This document shows positions 58,137 to 64,000 of a stretch of 64,000 nt of DNA, piece after piece. A program made the translations under genes and the position numbers. This DNA comes from Agromyces tardus (lineage in GTDB: Bacteria > Actinomycetota > Actinomycetes > Actinomycetales > Microbacteriaceae), in assembly GCF_003710805.1 (NCBI RefSeq), contig NZ_RHHB01000005.1, forward strand, positions 89,242-153,241, written 5' to 3'. The notes under the pieces were generated by a model. It was given only the letters and a program-made list of their open reading frames with translations, had not been told where the DNA came from and ran no database searches. Every line of letters begins with the position of its first letter. Position 1 is the first letter of the stretch.

Positions 58137-58545
58137 GGTGGCTCTCTTCCTGTGGAGGACGACCGAGCAGATCGCGGTGGCGCGACCGTCGAGCCGCTGT
58201 CGGAACGCCAACGCTAGGTCGGCGGTTCGTCGGGAAACAGACCCTTGCGACATCAGGAAGGGGCGCGTATAACCGGGCGCGAGACGTCTCGACCCGAAGT
58301 CGGCATCCCCGGTTGACGCGTCGCCGCCTGCGGTGTGCCAGTACCGGCTCGGCGTTGTCGATGCTCCCCCGAATGGGGGGTTGTGCGGCGTATAACGCAG
58401 TCGTCGGAGAAGGTCAAGACCTACCGCCGATCGAGCGCGAGCGCGACACTGGAATCGGGTCAACAGCCCCTGCAATCCAGCTCATCGGAAGCGGCGGATC
58501 GCCGTTCGCCGGAGCTCCACAACTGTCGCAGTCGAGGAGGTCGTC
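58137..58545. other. 409-bp divergent control region with shared CTCCCCCGAATGGGG box
   Basis: It separates the envelope-GH15-zwf operon from the second DUF7882-type gene. The 15-mer at 58364-58378 is identical to that at 49361 and here extends to a 5-bp perfect inverted repeat (CCCCC-GAAT-GGGGG). Two GCGTATAAC sequences (58268 and 58388) look like -10 elements. No ORF is supported. Confidence 0.5.
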
Positions 58546-58911
58546 ATGGGTACGTTGCACATCGGACACGAAGCGGTCGTCGATCTCGACGACGACCTGC
58601 TGGAGCACGTCTTCGCCGTTCTGGTCGCGAAACTGCGGCGGAACGAGCCGGTGCTGTTGAGCTGGGAAGACCCCGACGGCCGACTCGAGCAGGTGCTCGT
58701 GCAGGCCGCCGCGCTGCTGCGCGCCACTTACGACTCCTCGCGCAAGGAGCGCCTGGACCACGCGTGGCTGGAGTGCCTGATGATCGCAGCGAACAGCAAT
58801 GGCGGGATCTGCCTCGCGACGGCCGACCTCACGCGGCACACCCGCACCATTCCGACCCCGCACTTCGCCGACGGCGAGCACCACGTGAGGATCCCGCTGG
58901 AACACCGCTGA
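58546..58911 (+). CDS. DUF7882-type small protein, copy B
   Basis: 121 residues: MGTLHIGHEAVVDLDDDLLEHVFAVLVAKLRRNEPVLL, then DHAWLECLMIAANSNGGICLATADL. Same length as copy A at 52422 and very similar, with the strictly kept AANSNGGICL core. GAGGAGG lies five bases before the ATG. The paralogues flank the GH15-zwf operon on both sides. Function unknown; the shared box upstream suggests stress or carbon regulation. Confidence 0.8.
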   Translation: MGTLHIGHEAVVDLDDDLLEHVFAVLVAKLRRNEPVLLSWEDPDGRLEQVLVQAAALLRATYDSSRKERLDHAWLECLMIAANSNGGICLATADLTRHTRTIPTPHFADGEHHVRIPLEHR

Positions 58912-58987
58912 GCTCGCGACGCGCACGCCCCCGACATCCGGAACCGGGTTGTCAACCCCGTAGAGGCTCCCACCGGAGTGCATGAGC

Positions 58988-59335
58988 ATGGCCCGCATGA
59001 GGTACGTGCGATATGCAGGCGAGACACTCCTGACCGGCGACGCCATCGCGGAGGCCCTCGTGCAACTCGCGGAGGTGGCGGCGGAGCACCGCTCCGCCGC
59101 GCGCATCCGGATCCCGATGCAGCTGCTCGGCGGCGACGTCGGACAGGCGACGCTGCTGCTCGGTCCGGCCAGCGAGATCGTCACGACGCCCGGCCCCCTG
59201 GATGTCGAGGAACTCGTCGACGAGCCCACGGTGGCCGAGATCGACGAGCGCATCTGGGGCTTCGAGCGCCGGCACGACGACCCGCGGGAGCGCGTCCGCT
59301 ATCCGAGCGTGGACCGCTGGTACGACGACCTGTGA
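58988..59335 (+). CDS. Hypothetical small protein
   Basis: 115 residues from ATG 58988 (ATG 58982 is equally possible; GGAG lies upstream). MARMRYVRYAGETLLTGDAIAEALVQLAEVAAEHRSAARIRIPM, then LGGDVGQATLLLGPASEIVTTPGPLDVEELVDEPTVAEIDERIW. It is soluble, acidic and probably two-domain-like; I do not recognise the family. It follows copy B of the DUF7882-type gene by 76 nt and could be co-transcribed. Confidence 0.6.
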   Translation: MARMRYVRYAGETLLTGDAIAEALVQLAEVAAEHRSAARIRIPMQLLGGDVGQATLLLGPASEIVTTPGPLDVEELVDEPTVAEIDERIWGFERRHDDPRERVRYPSVDRWYDDL

Positions 59336-59436
59336 GCGACGGGGACCGGCCCAGGAGATGGACGGTCAGCGACCCCGGAGACGAGCGAAGCGGTCCGCAT
59401 CCGCGGACCGCTTCCTCTTCACTGTCTCAACCAGTG

Positions 59437-59509
59437 TGCGCCCGGAGGGACTCGAACCCCCAACCTTCTGATCCGTAGTCAGATGCTCTATCCATTGAGC
59501 TACGGGCGC
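59437..59509 (-). tRNA. tRNA-Arg (anticodon ACG)
   Basis: A 73-nt cloverleaf on the minus strand: acceptor GCGCCCG/CGGGCGC with discriminator A, D-arm GCTC/GAGC, anticodon stem TCTGA/TCAGA with loop CTACGGA (anticodon at 59474-59476), and T-arm GGGGG-TTCGAGT-CCCTC. CCA is not encoded. A34 would be converted to inosine by TadA (32.4 kb), letting it read CGU, CGC and CGA. Confidence 0.97.
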
Positions 59510-59656
59510 ATCAGATGCCGCCTGGGCGAGCTTCGCGAGCAGGCAACCCCGTTACTCTAACGCACGTCGCGCGCGCACGCCAATCGGGGGCGCTGCGTCA
59601 AGGCCTAGCGCCGACCCCGTCCAAGTCGCAGCATCGGACTGGACGAAGGAGCGGGC

Positions 59657-60085
59657 ATGCGACGCAGGGTCGGGGCGATGGCGGCGACCGCGCTGCTCTC
59701 GATCGTCGCGCTCACCGCGTGCACCTCCCCCACGGCACGGGTCGACGACGCCGTGGACCAGTCCATCGCCGCGATCGCGTCCGCACGCATCGCGCTCGAC
59801 CTGCAGGGCGACGGACGCATGTTCACCACGACGGCGAGCGCGACGGTCACCGACGCCCGCCGCGAGCTCATCGGCGCGTCGCGATCGGTGGCCGAGACGG
59901 ATGCCACGACCGCCGCCGAGGCCGACCATCGCGACGAGACCCAGGCCGCCGTGACCGACGCGATCGTCGCGGTCGATTCCGCGGCCGACGCGCTCGCCGG
60001 CGTGGGAGACCTCGACACGGCACTCCGCGAGGTGGAGCACGCCGAGTCCGTGCTCCGCGACCTCGCGAAGGAGGACGCCTCGTGA
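59657..60085 (+). CDS. Small lipoprotein
   Basis: 142 residues. The signal peptide MRRRVGAMAATALLSIVALTAC has lipobox ALTAC (Cys22). The mature part is helical and Asp/Ala-rich (DDAVDQSIAAIASARIALDLQGDGRMFTTTASATVTDARREL) with no recognised domain. GAAGGAG precedes the ATG. The stop overlaps the Nramp-like gene (GTGA), so it is probably an accessory of that transporter. Confidence 0.8.
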   Translation: MRRRVGAMAATALLSIVALTACTSPTARVDDAVDQSIAAIASARIALDLQGDGRMFTTTASATVTDARRELIGASRSVAETDATTAAEADHRDETQAAVTDAIVAVDSAADALAGVGDLDTALREVEHAESVLRDLAKEDAS

Positions 60086-61311
60086 AGCGCATCTTCGCGG
60101 TCGCCCTCGGCATCCTCACCGCGATCGGCGGATTCGTCGACATCGGGGATCTCGTGACCAATGCCGTCGTCGGTTCGCGGTTCGGACTGGGGCTCGTGTG
60201 GGTCGTGCTCGTCGGCGTCGTGGGCATCTGCCTGTACGCGAACATGGCGGGCCGGGTCGCCGCCGTGAGCGGACGAGCGACGTTCGAGATCATCCGCGAG
60301 CGCCTGGGCCCCCGCGCCGGCTTCGCCAACCTCGCGGCCTCGTTCCTCATCAACCTGCTGACCCTCACCGCCGAGATCGGCGGCGTCGCGCTCGCGCTGC
60401 AGCTCGCCTCCGGTGTGGACCCCATGCTGTGGGTGCCGCTCGCCGCGTTCGGCGTGTGGATCGTCGTCTGGCGGGCCAAGTTCGACCTGCTCGAGAACGT
60501 CACCGGGATGCTCGGGCTGACGCTCATCGTGTTCGCCGTGGCCCTGTTCCTGCTGTCGCCCGACTGGGGCTCGCTCGCCGGCCAGGCGCTGGCCCCCACG
60601 GTCCCGTCCAGTGAGTCCGTGGCGACGTACTGGTTCTACGCGGTCGCCCTGTTCGGCGCGGCGATGACGCCGTACGAGGTCTTCTTCTTCTCGTCGGGCG
60701 CCATCGAGGAGGGCTGGAAGCGCAAGGACCTCATGACCGAACGGCTCAACGTCTTCGTCGGGTTCCCGCTCGGCGGTCTGCTCTCGATCGCGATCGCGGG
60801 CTGCGCCGCGGTGGTGCTGCTGCCCGAGGCGATCTCGGTGACCTCGCTCAGCCAGGTGGTGCTGCCCGTGGCGCAGGCGGGCGGCACGGTGGCGCTGAGC
60901 TTCGCGATCGTCGGCATCCTCGCGGCGACGTTCGGCGCCGCGCTCGAGACGACCCTGTCGAGCGGATACACCCTGGCGCAGTACTTCGGCTGGTCGTGGG
61001 GCAAGTTCCGCCGCCCGGCACGCGCCGCCCGCTTCCACCTCTCGATGATCGTGTGCATCGTCGTGGGCGTGCTCATCCTCTTCACCGGCGTCGACCCCAT
61101 CGCGGTGACCGAGTACTCGGTCGTCTTCTCCGCGGTCGCGCTGCCGCTCACGTACCTGCCGATCCTGCTCGTCGCGAACGACCGCGAGTACATGGGAACC
61201 GAGGTCAACGGCCGCGGCGCCAACGCCCTCGGCGTCGTCTACCTCGTCATCATCCTCATCGCCGCCCTCGCGGCGATCCCACTGCTCATCCTGACGGGAG
61301 CGGGCGCATGA
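60082..61311 (+). CDS. Nramp-family metal transporter, divergent
   Basis: 409 residues with about eleven membrane helices and the Nramp fold. It lacks the canonical helix 1 metal site: DPGN is replaced by VDIGDLVTN, and helix 6 reads AAMTPYEVFFFSSG instead of the usual MPHN(L)-type stretch. It belongs to the Nramp-related group that may carry Mg2+ or other ions instead of Mn2+/Fe2+. GTG 60082 overlaps the lipoprotein stop, and its own stop overlaps the next gene (ATGA). The PRC-barrel-type partner proteins downstream fit a membrane complex. Confidence 0.8.
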   Translation: MKRIFAVALGILTAIGGFVDIGDLVTNAVVGSRFGLGLVWVVLVGVVGICLYANMAGRVAAVSGRATFEIIRERLGPRAGFANLAASFLINLLTLTAEIGGVALALQLASGVDPMLWVPLAAFGVWIVVWRAKFDLLENVTGMLGLTLIVFAVALFLLSPDWGSLAGQALAPTVPSSESVATYWFYAVALFGAAMTPYEVFFFSSGAIEEGWKRKDLMTERLNVFVGFPLGGLLSIAIAGCAAVVLLPEAISVTSLSQVVLPVAQAGGTVALSFAIVGILAATFGAALETTLSSGYTLAQYFGWSWGKFRRPARAARFHLSMIVCIVVGVLILFTGVDPIAVTEYSVVFSAVALPLTYLPILLVANDREYMGTEVNGRGANALGVVYLVIILIAALAAIPLLILTGAGA

Positions 61312-61700
61312 CCATCCGACGTGACCAGACCGCGGGGCTCGTGCTCGACGCGCAGCTGCACCTGCTCGACCGGCAGGTGCTGGACCGCGACGGGGTGCCG
61401 GTCTCGACCGTCGACGACGTGGAGGTGGGCGGCATCCGGCCCGGCGAGCCCGTCGACCCCGCCGCCCCGCCGCCCGTCATCACCGACCTGCTGGTGGGCA
61501 CCGAGATCGCGACCCGCATCTTCGGCGGCAGGCCGCCGGCATCGCGTCGCATGCCCATCTCGTGGCGACTCGTCTCGGACGTGGGAACGGTCGTGCGGCT
61601 CGGCGTCGCCGGCGACTCCCTCGATGCGGGCTGGGTCGAGCGCTGGGTGAGCGAGCACATCATCGCTCGGATCCCGGGAGGCCGCCATGATCCTGAGTGA
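61308..61700 (+). CDS. Hypothetical cytosolic partner of the Nramp-like transporter (PRC-barrel-like)
   Basis: 130 residues: TAGLVLDAQLHLLDRQVLDRDGVPVSTVDDVEV is a PRC-barrel-like opening, and RRMPISWRLVSDVGTVVRLGVAGDSL resembles the second half of such a barrel. It starts within the stop of the transporter gene (ATGA) and overlaps the next gene by 14 nt. Pairs of PRC-barrel proteins with Nramp-like transporters recur in actinobacteria. Assignment is moderate. Confidence 0.6.
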   Translation: MTIRRDQTAGLVLDAQLHLLDRQVLDRDGVPVSTVDDVEVGGIRPGEPVDPAAPPPVITDLLVGTEIATRIFGGRPPASRRMPISWRLVSDVGTVVRLGVAGDSLDAGWVERWVSEHIIARIPGGRHDPE

Positions 61701-62037
61701 TCTCATCGGAGCGCAGGTCGCGGATGCCGAGGGCACCCACGTCGGCACCGTCGTCGACGTGCGGTTCGTCATCGACGGCAACCCCGGCCAGTTGCTCGCG
61801 GATGCGCGCCTGGCCGGTCTCCTCGTGAGTCCGCACGGGCGTTCGTCCACGTGGGGCTACGAACGCAGTGGGGCGACGGGGCCCTGGCCGATCGCGCAGT
61901 GGCTCCGGTGGCTGCACCGCGGCCTCTTCCTGGTGCACTGGGAGGATGTGTCGATGGTCGACGTCGGTCGCGTCGCCCTGCGCGCGGGCTACGAGCGCCA
62001 CGACGCGGCGCTCGGCCCGCGAACCTCCGACGGCTGA
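61687..62037 (+). CDS. PRC-barrel domain protein
   Basis: 116 residues: MILSDLIGAQVADAEGTHVGTVVDVRFVIDG, then LLADARLAGLLVSPH, a typical PRC-barrel beta hairpin pattern. The C-terminal WEDVSMVDVGRVALRAGYERHDAAL completes the barrel. It is the last gene of the lipoprotein-Nramp operon and overlaps the preceding gene by 14 nt. GGGAGG precedes the start. It may gate or assemble the transporter; no enzyme motif is present. Short GCTGACG tandem units follow its stop. Confidence 0.75.
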   Translation: MILSDLIGAQVADAEGTHVGTVVDVRFVIDGNPGQLLADARLAGLLVSPHGRSSTWGYERSGATGPWPIAQWLRWLHRGLFLVHWEDVSMVDVGRVALRAGYERHDAALGPRTSDG

Positions 62038-62091
62038 CGGCTGACGGCTGACGGCCGCGGCCGCGGCAGGAGCCCCGCGGCATCCGCCCGC

Positions 62092-63036
62092 TCAGCCCTT
62101 GATGCCCGTCGAAGCGACGCCGTCGATGATCTTCCGCTGCGCGAGGAAGAACACGATGATGAGCGGCACGGTCGTGATGACGCTCGCCGTGATGATCACC
62201 TCCCAGTGCCACTCGCCGCCGAAGCCGTAGGCGTCCACGAGCGACTTGAGTCCCCTCGGCACCGTGAACGTGTCGGAGTCGCGCAGGTAGATCAGCGCAC
62301 GCATGAGGTCGGTCCACACCGCCTGCACCTCGAACACGAGCACCACGGCGAGCGCCGGCTTGGTGAGCGGCAGGGCGATGCGCCAGAAGACGCCCCACTG
62401 CGACGCGCCGTCGATGCGCGCCGCCTCGAAGAGATCGCGCGGCAGACCCAGGAAGAACTGGCGCAGCAGGAAGATGTAGAACGCGCTGCCGAAGAGGTTG
62501 CCCGCCCACAGCGGTGTCAGCGTGCCCACCTGCCCGAGCGCGTTCCAGATCAGGAAGACCGGGATCATGGTCACCGCGCCCGGCAGCATCATCGTCGCCA
62601 GCACGAGTACGAACAACGCGCCCCGGCCGCGGAACCGGAAGTACGCGAAGCCCCACGCCACCATGGCGCTCGACAGGGTGACGGTGACGGCGGCGAGCAC
62701 GGTGACGAGCAACGTGTTGAGGAGCCACAGCGCAAGCGGCGCCTCCTGCCAGACCTGGACGTAGTTGTCGAGGGTGAACGTCTGCGGGATCAACTGGTTG
62801 TCGAAGACCTCGCCGCGCGGCTTGAACGAGGCGCTCACGAGCCAGACGAACGGGTAGAGGAACACGACGCCGAGCAGCGAGAGTCCGACCCACGCGACGA
62901 TCGTGCCGGCGCGCTTGCGAGCGCGGTACCGGCCGCGACCGGCGGCTCGCGCCGCGGCATCCGTCGTGGAGTTCACGGCGGCGGCCTGCGCGGCGGCCGA
63001 CGCTGCGGGGGCGGTCGGGCGGATGTCGGTGGTCAT
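62092..63036 (-). CDS. Sugar ABC transporter permease (MalG/LacG-type)
   Basis: 314 residues. An Ala/Thr-rich N-terminus (1-38) is followed by six membrane helices, the EAA loop FEAARIDGASQWGVFWRIALPLTKPAL, and a C-terminal LAQRKIIDGVASTGIKG. It is a CUT1 carbohydrate permease like that of the 38-41 kb island but in normal high-GC DNA. It overlaps the stop of the next permease gene (ATGA) and is the last gene of its operon. Confidence 0.93.
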   Translation of the reverse strand: MTTDIRPTAPAASAAAQAAAVNSTTDAAARAAGRGRYRARKRAGTIVAWVGLSLLGVVFLYPFVWLVSASFKPRGEVFDNQLIPQTFTLDNYVQVWQEAPLALWLLNTLLVTVLAAVTVTLSSAMVAWGFAYFRFRGRGALFVLVLATMMLPGAVTMIPVFLIWNALGQVGTLTPLWAGNLFGSAFYIFLLRQFFLGLPRDLFEAARIDGASQWGVFWRIALPLTKPALAVVLVFEVQAVWTDLMRALIYLRDSDTFTVPRGLKSLVDAYGFGGEWHWEVIITASVITTVPLIIVFFLAQRKIIDGVASTGIKG

Positions 63037-64000
63037 CGGTCCCCCTCGTAGTAGACGAGCCGCCTCGAGACGACGAGCTGCACCGCGGTGACGATCATGA
63101 TCACCAGGAACAGGCCCCACGCCAAGGCGGAGGCGTAGCCCATGTGGAGGTACTCGAACGCCTGCTGGAACAGGTAGATGACGTAGAAGAGGGCCGCATC
63201 GTTGCTGTACGTCGTGTTGCCCGCGCCGAAGAACGCGGTGTACGCCTCGTCGAACGTCTGCAGTCCCGCGATCGTGTTCACGATGATCACGAAGAACAGC
63301 GCCGGGCTGATCATCGGCACGGTGATGCTGAACGACTGCCGCCAGAAGCCGGCGCCGTCGAGCTTGGCGGACTCGTACAGCTCGGTCGGCACGTTCCGCA
63401 GGGCGGCGAGCAGGATGATGACGGATGCCCCGACCGTCCAGAGCGACATGAACACGAGGCCGGGCTTCACCCAGGCGGGATCCGTCGTCCACGCCGGCCC
63501 ATCGATGCCGAACCAGCCGAGCACGGAGTTGATGAGCCCGTTCTGGCCGTTGAAGAGGAGCAGGAACAGCACGCCCACTGCGACCGGCGGCGTCATCTTG
63601 GGCAGGAAGAAGAGGGTGCGGAAGAACCCCGACGCGCGGCCGGCACGGTCGAGCAGCAACGCGAGTGCCAGCGAGACCACGACGTAGAGCGGCACCTGCA
63701 GCGCCGTGAAGTACACGGTGTTGCCGAGCGCGATGAGCACCTTCGGGTCCGCCGCCATCTGCGCGTAGTTGGCGAAGCCGACGAACTCCGGACTGTTGAT
63801 GACGTCGTAGTCCGTCAGCGAGAGGTAGGCGCTGTAGATCATCGGCCACGCCGTGAACACGACGAATCCGATGAGCCACGGACTCAGGAACAGGAGCGCC
63901 GAGAACAGGTTCCGCCGCGCGGCGCGGCGGCGGCCGGGTGCGCGGTCCGTTCGCCCCGCGACCGAGCCCGCGCGCGGGGCCGGCGGCGTGCCGAGCGGCC
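63033..64000 (-). CDS. Sugar ABC transporter permease (MalF/UgpA-type), 5' end outside window
   Basis: At least 322 residues; the frame stays open to the window edge without a convincing start, so the gene is partial. It begins in view with an Arg/Pro-rich stretch, then NLFSALLFLSPWLIGFVVFTAWPM, AAYLS-like SAYLSLTDYDV, and the EAA loop YESAKLDGAGFWRQSFSITVPMIS. It would pair with the permease at 62092. The binding protein and any regulator are presumably beyond the window. Confidence 0.9.
   Translation of the reverse strand, partial: PLGTPPAPRAGSVAGRTDRAPGRRRAARRNLFSALLFLSPWLIGFVVFTAWPMIYSAYLSLTDYDVINSPEFVGFANYAQMAADPKVLIALGNTVYFTALQVPLYVVVSLALALLLDRAGRASGFFRTLFFLPKMTPPVAVGVLFLLLFNGQNGLINSVLGWFGIDGPAWTTDPAWVKPGLVFMSLWTVGASVIILLAALRNVPTELYESAKLDGAGFWRQSFSITVPMISPALFFVIIVNTIAGLQTFDEAYTAFFGAGNTTYSNDAALFYVIYLFQQAFEYLHMGYASALAWGLFLVIMIVTAVQLVVSRRLVYYEGDR

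Noticed and set aside
62028..62060. Three GCTGACG tandem heptamers after the PRC-barrel gene
   Set aside because: Too short and simple to interpret beyond slippage at a gene end.

Overview
The window is high-GC DNA from an actinobacterium, most likely Microbacteriaceae (Agromyces-like). The reasons are strong G/C third positions, GTG/TTG starts, many leaderless genes, a bS22 ribosomal protein gene, two copies of a small DUF7882-type protein, and a 'GGTCTCGATACG...CTACTCGACC' intergenic repeat family that I recall as common in Micrococcales. The species is not determinable by reading.

0-5 kb: a quinone-reductase-like gene is divergent from a large DUF4062-STAND NTPase-TPR protein. 3.9-9 kb: a cytochrome c maturation cluster (histidine phosphatase, TlpA lipoprotein, CcdA, ResB, CcsB). 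9-16 kb: Dyp-type peroxidase, archaeal-type AspS, a Na+/H+ antiporter, a formylglycine-generating-type enzyme, an FAD/Rieske oxidoreductase, a glutaredoxin-like protein and bS22. 16-29 kb: an ion block with ArsR, TrkH/TrkA, RlmC and the full potassium operon kdpFABC-kdpDE, headed by a 27-residue small membrane ORF. 29-34 kb: proC, a cation efflux protein, a glutamine amidotransferase, tadA and upp. 33.5-38 kb: a cysteine-rich leaderless leader peptide before a winged-helix regulator, a hydrolase behind a 14-bp palindromic operator, a MarR regulator and a GNAT-AAA+ fusion.

38-47 kb looks like an inserted carbohydrate-use island. It holds a GH1-type glycosidase, a sugar ABC transporter (two permeases and a binding lipoprotein), a LacI regulator with an operator array, a GH2 enzyme and an aldose epimerase. 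An 18-bp direct repeat flanks it, and its DNA is visibly less GC-rich. The proteins would bind, import, cleave and epimerise a glycoside under LacI control. No ATPase is encoded, so a shared MsmX-type ATPase is presumed.

47-64 kb: Hsp20 under two HAIR (HspR-type) operators, an amylosucrase-type GH13, small membrane proteins, and a tightly overlapping operon that runs from three membrane/envelope proteins into GH15 and glucose-6-phosphate dehydrogenase. tRNA-Arg(ACG), an Nramp-like transporter operon with PRC-barrel-type proteins, and a second sugar ABC permease pair cut by the window edge follow.

The most unusual signals are four. (1) The repeat family supplies stop codons to four genes and the N-terminal coding sequence of two. 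(2) A leaderless short ORF ends Cys-Cys-x-x-Cys and carries internal and downstream hairpins; it looks like a cysteine-responsive attenuator. (3) Thirteen genes carry a TANNNT-like hexamer 6-8 nt before the start codon. (4) The glycoside island has matched ends but no recombinase.
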